A stretch of DNA of 64,000 nt, taken from assembly GCA_015062495.1 (NCBI GenBank), contig SUUN01000001.1:409069-473068 (forward strand). The letters run 5' to 3'. The translations under genes and the position numbers were made by a program. The stretch is from Alphaproteobacteria bacterium (GTDB lineage: Bacteria; Pseudomonadota; Alphaproteobacteria; Rs-D84). Below, piece after piece: positions 50,007 to 58,922 of this stretch. The stretch's first letter is position 1; the number at the start of each line of letters is the position of its first letter. The notes beneath the pieces were generated by a model. It saw only the letters and a program-made list of their open reading frames with translations. It ran no database searches and was not told where the DNA came from.

Positions 50007-51496
50007 TATTTCTTTTCCATCGCCTTGGTAATTTTTTCGGTTATCTGGACAGGTACAGCCCATAATTTCTGGCCCAGGTCATGCACCCATGCACCATAGT
50101 CAAACTGTTCCCCGGTGGATACGTTTGCGTCTTCGCCTGGGATTGGTAATTTAACCGACCCCTTGGGCAATAACCCGTCGATTTTCGGACTGACTGCATA
50201 ATAGTACAGAAAGAACAAGAACACCATCATCAGCAGGAAATCCCAACCGTCAGACAGAAAATCAAATGCGCCGGGGTATGTGCGTTCCACTTCGGCACGT
50301 CGGGCGGTAAAGCAACTTTTGAATAAATCTTTGTCCATTTCACCATTAACCAATGCAACACTTTCACAGGTTGCAAACACGTTCATTACAGATAACGTCT
50401 GGGCATCTGGGTTTTCGGCATGCATTCCCATCATTGGTGGCAAAATCGCAGTATAGCCATCACGCGGGCCGGGGAAATACATGTCGGCACAGAAAGACAC
50501 CGTCGCATAGATAACCAGAACCTTTAACGTAATCGCAATAATTCGCACGGCAGATGATACAACCATACCAATCGCATTACTGAACAGTTTATTCGCCTTG
50601 GACCAAGTGCCTTCGAATGCAGACGCAGCCAACAATAATGGCAAAAATATTATTATAAACACCAGTTTGAATACGATTGACAGAATCTGAAAAAATAAAT
50701 CAAATCCGATTATCAAGAACATCAGCACCAGCGTCAATCCCGCCAGCCATGTAAACGCCCCGCCACCCAAATCCATCCAGGCATAATTCATTAACGCAAA
50801 ACCGCCCGCCGCACCCGCCAGCATTACACTGTTGATATTTCCCATAACACACATAAATGGTTGCATGATTGGGTTTAGTATATCGGCCGTGTCACCCGTA
50901 TCATGATTTTCCAACGCACCACATTGCGCGGCATCAGACACACCTGTTGCCAACATCCCCAATTCCGCCCCAACATATAAGACCGGTGTAATTGTTATCT
51001 GGGATACGCTGCGCAGGGCGGCGTTTCCACCCATTCCCAGTGCGCCCATTAAAACGCCAACAACCATCAAACGCACAGCCAGTTTCCAGATTTTATCCCA
51101 CCAGGCCTTTAATTCGATTTTGTGTTCGGTTGGTTTTTCATAATTTATTGTTTTCTTGGCGTGATCAAAGATATACTGGGCCGTATGAATAAACAAAAAT
51201 ATACCAAAACCAATAACCATTAAAACCCACAGATTATCAACCATCAATGTCCAGAAACGTTCGGTCGCATCACCAATTACCGAAAACAAATCAGATATAT
51301 ATCGACACATAAAACAGCCGTTGGCACTGCTGATATCGCCATTTTCAACCCCGGCGGCGGTTAAAAAGTTCCCCATACTGGTATATGTTAAGGCCGCGCC
51401 ACTGAGTGATGATGACAAATACCAAATCCCCAGCCCCAGCGCAATCGCACCCATAATAAAACGAACTGCAATTAAAATCAGTTTAGCCTTCCACAT
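50006..51496 (-). CDS. virB6: VirB6/TrbL-like polytopic protein 2, with CxxC
   Basis: A 496-residue membrane protein with an N-terminal helix, then a CFMC motif at Cys61/Cys64 followed by aromatic residues, and five or more central and C-terminal helices (LTLVLMFLIIGFDLFFQIL; IIIFLPLLLAASAFEGTW). The same CxxC placement occurs in the 51496 and 54034 genes. Part of the minus-strand operon; translationally coupled. Confidence 0.72.
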   Translation of the reverse strand: MWKAKLILIAVRFIMGAIALGLGIWYLSSSLSGAALTYTSMGNFLTAAGVENGDISSANGCFMCRYISDLFSVIGDATERFWTLMVDNLWVLMVIGFGIFLFIHTAQYIFDHAKKTINYEKPTEHKIELKAWWDKIWKLAVRLMVVGVLMGALGMGGNAALRSVSQITITPVLYVGAELGMLATGVSDAAQCGALENHDTGDTADILNPIMQPFMCVMGNINSVMLAGAAGGFALMNYAWMDLGGGAFTWLAGLTLVLMFLIIGFDLFFQILSIVFKLVFIIIFLPLLLAASAFEGTWSKANKLFSNAIGMVVSSAVRIIAITLKVLVIYATVSFCADMYFPGPRDGYTAILPPMMGMHAENPDAQTLSVMNVFATCESVALVNGEMDKDLFKSCFTARRAEVERTYPGAFDFLSDGWDFLLMMVFLFFLYYYAVSPKIDGLLPKGSVKLPIPGEDANVSTGEQFDYGAWVHDLGQKLWAVPVQITEKITKAMEKK

Positions 51497-52689
51497 TACT
51501 TTTTATCTTTGTCTTTGTCACCACCACTGATGATTGTTTCGCCAATTTTCTTGGTTGTATCGACAACGTTTTGGGTCAATTGCATCATATCATTTGCCAA
51601 TTGTTCACTTAACTGTTTATTTTCACTGACACCGAATACAGACAGAACCATTTTTGTAACCTGGGGGATTTGACCCTGTAAAAAGTTTAATACATACACC
51701 AATACAATACAACTGGTCAACGTCATCGCTTCAAGATTTGTCATATCTAATTCTGCGTCAAATATTTCACCCGTTGTGATTGCGTTCATTAAATCCGCAC
51801 TGGATACGTCAGGCGCAGCAAAAAACTTGGCAATAATCGCCATAATTACTGTGTATGTAATAACCGCAGACGCCAACGTGATAATCGCGTTAATTAGATT
51901 TTTAAACTGGTTCACGCCAACTGTTTTGCCCAGGCCACCAAACCATTTTGGCACATTGTCTGCACCGTTAAACGCAAACAACATCAGTGACAGCGGAAAG
52001 AAAAATGCAAAATATGCCATCGCGATAATAATGTCTGCAAAATAACAGCAATAGCGAAAGAATAACTTAAAGAAACTCCACGTTAAATACAGCCCCATAA
52101 CAAACAACATTATATGTTTCAATAAACTGCCCACCCCCAGTAACGCGCGCCATGTAAACGCAGAATCCATTACCGCAATGCCCAATTTCATGTATGATTG
52201 GAATTGGGTGATTGTCGTCTTCATCAGCAGAATAATTTTGTCACGCAATTGGGGGCGATAAAAACCGTCGGTGCTCATTTGCTGGGGTTGATAAGTGACC
52301 TTTTGTTCAATGGTCGTGTCATCCAGATTAATCATTGCAGCGGTGTATGTTTGGGCAACCTGGGCAACGGGTTCAAACGTAACGGTCGTTATAAACCGCG
52401 GCAACGCAACACCCATACCCAACAGACCAATACAAATAATCGCATTAACAAATACGCGTTGGATGGATTTTTCATACAATGGATCGGACACATTGCCACG
52501 CACAGTTTTCCAGACTGCGTTTATTACAAAAAACGAAAACATGACACAGAACAGAACAACGCAAAAATATGCAAATTTGTCATATACCAAGGCCGCCGCA
52601 TCGGACACAATCTGGAACAGGCGATCAAACACGCCACAGCCCCAACACTGAACCGTCGAATCCACCAAAGATGACAGCCATTCATTCAT
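51496..52689 (-). CDS. virB6: VirB6/TrbL-like polytopic protein 3, with CxxC
   Basis: A 397-residue membrane protein with CWGC at Cys15/Cys18, then helices (about 35-60, 80-100, 180-240, 255-285, 320-340) and a charged, Lys/Asp-rich end. The QVAQTYTAAMINLDD region probably lies in the periplasm. It overlaps the previous gene by 1 bp. It resembles the 54034 product in layout. Confidence 0.72.
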   Translation of the reverse strand: MNEWLSSLVDSTVQCWGCGVFDRLFQIVSDAAALVYDKFAYFCVVLFCVMFSFFVINAVWKTVRGNVSDPLYEKSIQRVFVNAIICIGLLGMGVALPRFITTVTFEPVAQVAQTYTAAMINLDDTTIEQKVTYQPQQMSTDGFYRPQLRDKIILLMKTTITQFQSYMKLGIAVMDSAFTWRALLGVGSLLKHIMLFVMGLYLTWSFFKLFFRYCCYFADIIIAMAYFAFFFPLSLMLFAFNGADNVPKWFGGLGKTVGVNQFKNLINAIITLASAVITYTVIMAIIAKFFAAPDVSSADLMNAITTGEIFDAELDMTNLEAMTLTSCIVLVYVLNFLQGQIPQVTKMVLSVFGVSENKQLSEQLANDMMQLTQNVVDTTKKIGETIISGGDKDKDKK

Positions 52690-52691
52690 TG

Positions 52692-53966
52692 TTATTTTTT
52701 ACCCTTAATCCAACCGACCGCCTTACCCACAGATTTGCCCCAATTTTTTATATTGCCTGTTATTGTGCCAGCATCTGACTTAACCTGTTTGTACAGGCCG
52801 TCCATGCCACTGCCGATATATTTATTTAACTGTTTCTGCGTCAGGTCGAAAATTTTCAACATCAAATAAAATGTCAATATCGCAGACAGCCACATAATCG
52901 AATGTTCACCAAATCCCATGGCAGCATTCGCAACGGTGGGGACGTTGCTGTATGACGAGCCACCAGCCGCAACAACAAAGACAGACGTGTTCCACTGGAA
53001 CAATGCCCGAATTATCGCCAGGTTTATACACAACATGAACGAACACGCAATCATGGTGACAATTAATTGTTGCAGGGCCTTGGTAATACCACCAAATGCC
53101 GGCCACACGTCCAGCCATTTGTCGCTGGATTTGAATACATATGTCAGTACATAGAACGGATATAAAATCAGTTGCATTCCAAAGTTAAATATGCCTTGGA
53201 TAATCAGCAGTGCCATGAAAATATTGCTGGATACGAATGTGAATATCAACAGGATTCCGGTTATTAAATTCAGAAAATCTTCGCCACCATGCGGAATCAA
53301 TGTGATTAATCCACGCAGACCAGTTGTCAAAAAGTCAAAACCACGCTTAATAATTTGATTGTTCGCATGTGACAGGTCGGAGACAGGTTGGACCAAGAAT
53401 TCACACGAATCTGCGGATATCCATGCCTTGTCAACAATGTCGGCGGGACATTCAACGTCGGGCGCAGACATGCCCCCTTGGTTAATCTGTTCTGTAATTG
53501 CGTGGGTGTACACCGCACCCAATTGCAGAAATGGGTTAACCAACCATTCGGTCATGTATACAGGCTTTAACTGTAACAGTAAAATAGACGCAATAACCGC
53601 ACGAAATCCAGGCTTGGCCACGTTTTCAACAACCTTGAAACCGGTGATTTTTCCATCCGCCAATTCGCCCCCACCAGAAATGCCAATGAATCCCAACCAC
53701 TTTTTTGGGATATACATTTTTGCCAGGCTGACCATTAATGTGAAACCCAGAAATAACCAGATTAAAATTTGGATAATTCCCGGATTATCAGATGTACCAA
53801 CAAAGAATTCATATGTTCCAGTTGCCACCATCATTAACGCATCCAAAACCATGGGAACAAATGGCGATAAATTTAATGCATCAATTATGTTTGCATGCGC
53901 AGGAATCGGCGCAAAAAACACCGCCACAAACATCAGGGTTAACAAAGACTTTTTTATGAAATACAT
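52692..53966 (-). CDS. virB6: VirB6/TrbL-like polytopic protein 4
   Basis: A 424-residue protein with a cleavable-type signal (MYFIKKSLLTLMFVAVFFAP, then AHA) and about seven hydrophobic segments (LIWLFLGFTLMVSL; ILLIFTFVSSNIFMALLII). The C-terminal Lys/Gly-rich tail follows. The start at 53966 gives the signal peptide; the open frame runs upstream over the divergent gene. First gene of the minus-strand VirB6 operon. Confidence 0.7.
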   Translation of the reverse strand: MYFIKKSLLTLMFVAVFFAPIPAHANIIDALNLSPFVPMVLDALMMVATGTYEFFVGTSDNPGIIQILIWLFLGFTLMVSLAKMYIPKKWLGFIGISGGGELADGKITGFKVVENVAKPGFRAVIASILLLQLKPVYMTEWLVNPFLQLGAVYTHAITEQINQGGMSAPDVECPADIVDKAWISADSCEFLVQPVSDLSHANNQIIKRGFDFLTTGLRGLITLIPHGGEDFLNLITGILLIFTFVSSNIFMALLIIQGIFNFGMQLILYPFYVLTYVFKSSDKWLDVWPAFGGITKALQQLIVTMIACSFMLCINLAIIRALFQWNTSVFVVAAGGSSYSNVPTVANAAMGFGEHSIMWLSAILTFYLMLKIFDLTQKQLNKYIGSGMDGLYKQVKSDAGTITGNIKNWGKSVGKAVGWIKGKK

Positions 53967-53998
53967 TCTCTGATTTATATTTATCTTTTCAATTATAT

Positions 53999-54025
53999 CA
54001 CATTTGGGACAAAATGTGGTATAAT
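53999..54025. promoter_or_regulatory. Palindrome and -10 in the divergent VirB6 promoter region
   Basis: CACATTT and AAATGTG (53999-54018) form a 7-bp inverted repeat around GGGACA, directly followed by TATAAT (54020-54025), 8 nt before the 54034 start. A regulator bound here could control both VirB6 directions. Confidence 0.5.
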
Positions 54026-54033
54026 TAAAAACA

Positions 54034-55323
54034 ATGAATCGTCTGAAAAAATTTTGGATTACGTTTTTATCATTCCTGCCATTTACGGCGGGGGCGGCTG
54101 CGCCGTTTATTGTCGGCGGCATCGCAGGCGTGGGGGTAATTGCCGGCTTTTCAATATATCGTTCCAGTGCACCGGTTGATATGAATGCGGCATATTCTTT
54201 TTTTTCTAGTTGCTGGTCATGCCAAATGTTTGCGGATATTATGGCAACAATGTCCAATATGTTGCCCCGTATTTATAGCGCGCTGGGGCATGTGATTATT
54301 CCGTTTGCAGTAATGCTGTCGGCGATTTGGTTTGCATGGCGATTGGTGGATAACTTTTTAAATCAAAAGGTGGAACAACCATGGTCTGTGGCCAATACAT
54401 TTACAACACACCTGTTAAAGTTGGCATTTGTGTCAACATTGCTGGTTGCGCCATTGCCACGTTTAATTTCCGAAATCGCAATCGAACCGATATTTAACGT
54501 GGGACTGTCATTAAATCGGGCGGTTGTACATGATGATCAGTTTGACGCGTGTGTTGTTGCAACCGCAATTGCAGACCCGGTTTCAATCGATGAACGTGCG
54601 GCGAATCGCGGTGCGTTTTCGCCAAAACTGCGACACAACCTGGCATGCGAATTGGCCGGTGTGCACCAGATGACAGGACTGGGGATGACAGTTGGTTGGA
54701 CGATGATGAACATGGCATTCGATTCGGATTATATGCACGAAATTATGTGGGGTATTCCAATCTTTCCGAATGTAATTATGCTGTTTGGGGGACTGGCGAT
54801 ATTAGTGTTATTCTTTATGGCATTGTTACCAATCCCGCTGTATTTTCTGGAAATATTTATAACACTGTCGCTGGATTTGATAATGTTGCCACTGATGTTG
54901 TTGGCATGGCTGTTCAAGGGGTGGAAAATATCACTGGCCGGGGCGGGAAATACGATTCGCGGAATTATCGATTATGTGATTTCTGGGACACTGGGTTTGG
55001 CTGTGACAGGTATATTTGTTGCATTCGCAATAATGTTTTTAAACGCAATATTTGGCGATTGGGCGGGCGCACCGGCATTGGCGACGGCACTGACCAATAA
55101 CGATTCGAAATTTTTAATGGACGCGTTGATGATGCGCAATGACAGCCTGGTCACTATCATATTGATGGGAATATTTATTGCGATGTTTATGACTATGATT
55201 CCAGCCCTGTCCAAGACACTGTTTAGCGTCCAGATATCAAATAATTTCTATGACACGACAAAAAAGAATATGGAAATTGTGTGGAAAAACCTGAAAAAAT
55301 GGTACGACACAATGAAAAAATAA
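54034..55323 (+). CDS. virB6: VirB6/TrbL-like polytopic protein 5, with CxxC
   Basis: A 429-residue protein with a hydrophobic N-terminus, CWSC at Cys60/Cys63 and five or more helices, including LFGGLAILVLFFMALLPIPL and FVAFAIMFLNAIF. It ends with a charged tail. The TATAAT lies 8 nt before the ATG and no ribosome-binding site is seen, so translation may be leaderless. Divergent from the other four VirB6-like genes. Confidence 0.73.
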   Translation: MNRLKKFWITFLSFLPFTAGAAAPFIVGGIAGVGVIAGFSIYRSSAPVDMNAAYSFFSSCWSCQMFADIMATMSNMLPRIYSALGHVIIPFAVMLSAIWFAWRLVDNFLNQKVEQPWSVANTFTTHLLKLAFVSTLLVAPLPRLISEIAIEPIFNVGLSLNRAVVHDDQFDACVVATAIADPVSIDERAANRGAFSPKLRHNLACELAGVHQMTGLGMTVGWTMMNMAFDSDYMHEIMWGIPIFPNVIMLFGGLAILVLFFMALLPIPLYFLEIFITLSLDLIMLPLMLLAWLFKGWKISLAGAGNTIRGIIDYVISGTLGLAVTGIFVAFAIMFLNAIFGDWAGAPALATALTNNDSKFLMDALMMRNDSLVTIILMGIFIAMFMTMIPALSKTLFSVQISNNFYDTTKKNMEIVWKNLKKWYDTMKK

Positions 55324-55391
55324 AAAATCAAGTCCTTTATTTAACCACGCCCCCTTTTTTGTAACATCCGAATCTGATATAATTCATACCA

Positions 55392-55904
55392 ATGACAACA
55401 AAGTTTCCGATTCTTTATTGGCCACGCAGAACAACTGGGGATAATGAATACCAGTTGGCGCGCAAAGTAATCAATAACACGACCGGGGTTATGCCAGATG
55501 TCTGTACAGACGATGTGGACATTTCTGCGATTTTGGACAAAAACCCAAATGCCACGATTTATTATCCTGTATTTTGTGGTTCGACCGGTTGGTGGGGTGA
55601 ACTGTTGGGTGGGGACGCAGTGGTCAGCGATAAATTAATCATATCGCCAGAATGCCAATTGATGGTTATCGAATCAAATAAAAACGCCAAACCGCACGGC
55701 CAGACACAATTGTTGGCGGCGGAAATATATCCGGCCAGCGGGTTCTTTAAAAAGATGAATTCGGGTATCGCCACGGTGGCTGATATGTTGGCAACCGATG
55801 CGGGGACAATTTTGGCACTGTTTTCAGGTCACAACCCAAGCCAGTTCATAAACGTCCTGGAATCCACAGGGAATTCATACCTGGGGTGTATTGGACGATA
55901 TTAG
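55392..55904 (+). CDS. Hypothetical protein beside the VirB6 cluster
   Basis: A 170-residue soluble protein with no signal or membrane segment. Notable segments are LYWPRRTTGDNEY near the start, YYPVFCGSTGWWGELLGG and IATVADMLATDAGTILALFSG. No family recognised. Its TATAAT (55378-55383) is only 8 nt from the ATG and no Shine-Dalgarno sequence is evident, suggesting a leaderless mRNA. The location after a VirB6 gene hints at a secretion link, but this is guesswork. Confidence 0.65.
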   Translation: MTTKFPILYWPRRTTGDNEYQLARKVINNTTGVMPDVCTDDVDISAILDKNPNATIYYPVFCGSTGWWGELLGGDAVVSDKLIISPECQLMVIESNKNAKPHGQTQLLAAEIYPASGFFKKMNSGIATVADMLATDAGTILALFSGHNPSQFINVLESTGNSYLGCIGRY

Positions 55905-55918
55905 AATGCTATTATTGC

Positions 55919-55946
55919 TTGATTTCTGTAAAAATACTTGTATAAT
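55919..55946 (+). promoter_or_regulatory. Promoter of rpmE
   Basis: TTGATT (55919-55924), 16-nt spacer, TATAAT (55941-55946). Confidence 0.65.
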
Positions 55947-55979
55947 TTGCGGGCTAAAATTCAAACAAAGGTAGATATC

Positions 55980-56192
55980 ATGAAACAAGGAATTCATCCA
56001 GAATACCACGAAATCAACGTCACGCGCACAGATGGCAAGACAGTAAAAATGTATTCTTCTGTAAAAAAGGACTTGGTTTTGTCGACAGATAACTTGAACC
56101 ATTCCGCATGGACAGGCCAGCGTTCCAACGCCGGTGAAAAGGGCCAGCGCGCGGCAGAATTCAAATCAAAATTCGCTGGGTTCAACTTCTAA
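55980..56192 (+). CDS. rpmE: 50S ribosomal protein bL31
   Basis: A 70-residue protein beginning MKQGIHPEYHEINVTRTDG; SVKKDLVLSTDNLNHSAWTG fits bL31. It has no cysteines, so it is the zinc-free form. AAAGGT precedes the ATG. Confidence 0.93.
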   Translation: MKQGIHPEYHEINVTRTDGKTVKMYSSVKKDLVLSTDNLNHSAWTGQRSNAGEKGQRAAEFKSKFAGFNF

Positions 56193-56229
56193 ATTTAATA
56201 ATAAATACTGCTTTACGGGGGGCGGCGAC

Positions 56230-56934
56230 ATGGAACTGTTGATAAAAGGTTCGACTGAATTAAACAAAATGTTTATGGCGCTGCAGCGTACGGGGGCGTC
56301 GTTGCGTCGCGATTTTGGCGAAGTGGAAAGCCTGCAACAATCCCTGCGTGGCGCGCATGATTTTGTGCAAAAGGCGGCCAACCGTATCGAAGAAAGTATT
56401 CTTAATGACCTGTTGCTGGTGCGTCCGGCGGCGGGTTTATTAACACCAAACGTTTCACGCACAGGCGATGGACGCGACGAATTTGTGTTGGCACTGTCAG
56501 GGGCGGCAAATTTTGTGCGTGGCAATCCACACTTTGCAATTTCATTGGCATTGCGTTCAAACGACGAAACAAAAATCGCACTGGTTTATTCACCAATTGA
56601 CGAACGCCTGTATTATGCCGAGGCCGACAATGGCGCATATGTGTTTTCGGCATTCCATTCGGCGCGTATCAAAACATCGAATCAGACCGAAGAATCTGAA
56701 TTAACAATCGGATACAACACGTCTGATGCGCGACCATTGATTGGCGATGTGCGTCGTACGGGATGTCCGGCACTGGATTTGGCATGGGTTGCAGCGGGTA
56801 AATTTGATGCGTATGTGTCCGATCCATTGGACTATGCAGAAATTGCGGCGGGCGACCTGATTGTACGCGAAGCCGGTGGCACAATCGAAATGATGGCCGA
56901 TTTGGTTGCAACAAATGGAAAAATAGAATTTTAA
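56230..56934 (+). CDS. Inositol monophosphatase-family protein with degenerate active site
   Basis: A 234-residue protein. NFVRGNPHFAISLAL, YSPIDERLYYAEADNGAYV and the late LDYAEIAAGDLIVREAGGTI follow the IMPase fold. However the metal-binding DPxDGT motif is replaced by ALSGA directly before NFVRGN, and the usual Glu-Glu motif is not evident. It is probably catalytically dead or altered. The rpmE-IMPase neighbourhood is, from memory, also seen in other Alphaproteobacteria. The ATG at 56230 follows a G-rich stretch. Confidence 0.75.
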   Translation: MELLIKGSTELNKMFMALQRTGASLRRDFGEVESLQQSLRGAHDFVQKAANRIEESILNDLLLVRPAAGLLTPNVSRTGDGRDEFVLALSGAANFVRGNPHFAISLALRSNDETKIALVYSPIDERLYYAEADNGAYVFSAFHSARIKTSNQTEESELTIGYNTSDARPLIGDVRRTGCPALDLAWVAAGKFDAYVSDPLDYAEIAAGDLIVREAGGTIEMMADLVATNGKIEF

Positions 56935-56940
56935 GGCAAT

Positions 56941-56967
56941 AAAAAAATCCCGCGTTTGCGGGATTTC
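56941..56967. terminator. Terminator between convergent genes
   Basis: AAATCCCGC-GTTT-GCGGGATTT stem, usable in both directions. Confidence 0.8.
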
Positions 56968-57516
56968 TTATTTTGTCGGTGCGACGATAATTGATTTTGT
57001 TCGTTCGTCTGGTTTGGATTTGGATTCCAATGTGCCACGATCGCCGATAATTTCCAGGATACGTGCGAACAATTCTGGGACGGCATCTTTGCCGCGTGCC
57101 AGAACCTTTTTAGAACCGCGGGTCATGACGGCAATTTTAACCTTGTTACCAGAATCCAGAAATTCAAAAACCTTTTTCATTTTGATGTTCAGATCGTTTT
57201 CTTCGATAAACGGTTTGACCCAAACTTCCTTCATTTCGATTGTTTTTTGGTTTTTGCGAGCCTCAGACGCGCGTTTTTTCTGTTCATATTTGAATTTGCC
57301 ATAGTCCATTATTTTGGTAATTGGCGTGGCGTTGTTTGCGTTAATCTCGACCAAATCAAGGCCCAAATCCATCGCCATTTGCAACGCCTGGGACGTTGGC
57401 ATAATGCCCAGATTCTGGCCATCATTGCTGATAACCTGGACAGATTTGGCAAAAATTTTGTTATTCATACGTGGCGCGTTGTCACGACGATTATCACGAT
57501 TATTTACGGGTTTAAT
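56968..57516 (-). CDS. infC: Translation initiation factor IF-3, AUU start
   Basis: A 182-residue protein. The first ATG in frame gives only 166 residues (MNNKIFAKSVQV), but the frame continues upstream as KPVNNRDNRRDNAPR to an ATT at 57516, preceded by AGGAG with 6-nt spacing. An AUU start is a known trait of infC and the basis of IF-3 autoregulation. Body motifs include DLGLDLVEINANNATPITKI, MDYGKFKYEQKKR, KEVWVKPFIEENDLNIKMKK and AVMTRGSKKVLARGKD. Confidence 0.93.
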   Translation of the reverse strand: MKPVNNRDNRRDNAPRMNNKIFAKSVQVISNDGQNLGIMPTSQALQMAMDLGLDLVEINANNATPITKIMDYGKFKYEQKKRASEARKNQKTIEMKEVWVKPFIEENDLNIKMKKVFEFLDSGNKVKIAVMTRGSKKVLARGKDAVPELFARILEIIGDRGTLESKSKPDERTKSIIVAPTK

Positions 57517-57555
57517 TGTGTGCTCCTTTATTAAACATGCGCAAATTATTAACTA

Positions 57556-58335
57556 TTATTCGGCACTTTTCAAGATATTTTGCACGTTTTGCAACGCATT
57601 CCATACATCGCGCTTGGCCGCGGGCTTTAATATCAAGTAATTCGGGTGAAATATTGGCACACATGTCGCACCACAGGTCAGCGTAACCGGCACGCCATGC
57701 GATTTTGCCAGGTTTACATCCGCAATCTGCGTTGCAGGCAATGTCCCCAGGGTTAAAATCACCCGTGGGCGCAACAATTCGATTGCACGATCAACAAATG
57801 GGCGCGCCATGTCTAATTCCGTCTGGGACGGCGTGCGACCACCGGGGGTGCGCCAAAACACCATTGGTATAATTGATACGGTTTGGCGACTTTCGCCAAT
57901 GGCATTCAGCATTTTATCCATCAATTCGCCCGTCGCGCCCGATAAAATGTTACCCGACGCATCATCATCCGCCCCGGGGATATCCGTTATTATCATCAAT
58001 CGACCATTGCCGATATGTGGCAAGATTGTATTGGTCGCAGTTGCACGCAGCGGATGATTAAATTCGGCAATCATACGGCTTAGTGTTTCCATATCGGTTG
58101 GGCGTGACGCCATGGCGCGCACAGTATCAATTGACATTGTCTGAATCGGGGCGACGGCCGGCACAACAGATGCGGCGGCACGACCGATTTCTGCGACAAT
58201 TGTCGCCGCGGTTGGTCGCACAGGCATATCCACAGTTTCTGGGACCGGCTTGGCACGTGGTGCCATTATGGGCGTGTCTGAAATTTCCCATCGAATACCC
58301 GCCAAATCCAAATCGCGCAAATTGTAATCGGACAT
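57556..58335 (-). CDS. Uracil-DNA glycosylase family 4/5-like protein
   Basis: A 259-residue protein. The C-terminal UDG-fold domain has MIITDIPGADDDASGNIL, LMDKMLNAIG, FWRTPGGRTPSQTELDMARP, VILTLGTLPA and FHPNYLILKPAAKRDVWNAL. These match the family layout. The GEAPG motif is altered to TDIPG and the four cluster Cys of family 4 are not evident. The N-terminal 100 residues are low-complexity. It likely removes uracil from DNA, but the changed motif leaves activity uncertain. Confidence 0.8.
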   Translation of the reverse strand: MSDYNLRDLDLAGIRWEISDTPIMAPRAKPVPETVDMPVRPTAATIVAEIGRAAASVVPAVAPIQTMSIDTVRAMASRPTDMETLSRMIAEFNHPLRATATNTILPHIGNGRLMIITDIPGADDDASGNILSGATGELMDKMLNAIGESRQTVSIIPMVFWRTPGGRTPSQTELDMARPFVDRAIELLRPRVILTLGTLPATQIADVNLAKSHGVPVTLTCGATCVPIFHPNYLILKPAAKRDVWNALQNVQNILKSAE

Positions 58336-58351
58336 TTTTTTGGTTTCCCCC

Positions 58352-58380
58352 TTGATAATTGCTATATTTTATAGTACAAT
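58352..58380 (+). promoter_or_regulatory. Promoter of pal
   Basis: TTGATA (58352-58357), 17-nt spacer, TACAAT (58375-58380). Confidence 0.65.
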
Positions 58381-58416
58381 ATACCACGAGCAACAGAAAC
58401 TCAAGGGAGTAATTTC

Positions 58417-58833
58417 ATGAAATTAAAAAACTTTGCTTTGTTGGCGGGCGTTGCTGGCCTGTTGGCTGCATGTGGCGGTTCTGCAATTGTTGAACCAGCT
58501 GATCTGAACGAACAGCGCGTATTCTTTGGCTTTAATTCAGCTGAAATTTCCGAAGATGCGAAAAACAACCTGTTGGGTCAGGCACTGTATATGAAAAACC
58601 ACGAAGATGTGAAAATCCAAATCGCGGGTAACTGCGACGAACGTGGTTCAACAGAATACAACTTGGCATTGGGTGCACGTCGTGCAAACGCCGCGAAAAG
58701 CGTTCTGGTAAACGACGGTATCGATGCAAAACGTATTTCGACCATTTCTTATGGCAAGGAACGTCCATTGGTTCAGGGTTCTGGCGAAGAAGTCTGGAAA
58801 TGGAATCGTAACGCCACAACAACAGTTAAATAA
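58417..58833 (+). CDS. pal: Peptidoglycan-associated lipoprotein Pal
   Basis: A 138-residue outer-membrane lipoprotein with lipobox LAAC (Cys19). The OmpA-C domain shows VFFGFNSAEISEDAKN, the peptidoglycan-binding GNCDERGSTEYNLALGARRA and ISTISYGKERP. A normal length and a strong AAGGGAG ribosome-binding site. No tolB, ybgF or other Tol gene lies next to it, so pal is detached from tol. Confidence 0.93.
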   Translation: MKLKNFALLAGVAGLLAACGGSAIVEPADLNEQRVFFGFNSAEISEDAKNNLLGQALYMKNHEDVKIQIAGNCDERGSTEYNLALGARRANAAKSVLVNDGIDAKRISTISYGKERPLVQGSGEEVWKWNRNATTTVK

Positions 58834-58848
58834 TAATTGTTGATAACA

Positions 58849-58915
58849 AAAATCCCCCAATGTCCACCCACGCAAACATTCGTTTGCGCGGGGCTCGGAT
58901 GGGGGATTTTTTTTG
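58849..58915 (+). terminator. Extended terminator of pal
   Basis: Long hairpin: ATCCCCC near 58852-58858 pairs with GGGGGAT near 58905-58911 around inner GCAAACATTCGTTTGC, followed by eight T. Confidence 0.75.
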
Positions 58916-58922
58916 AGACATG

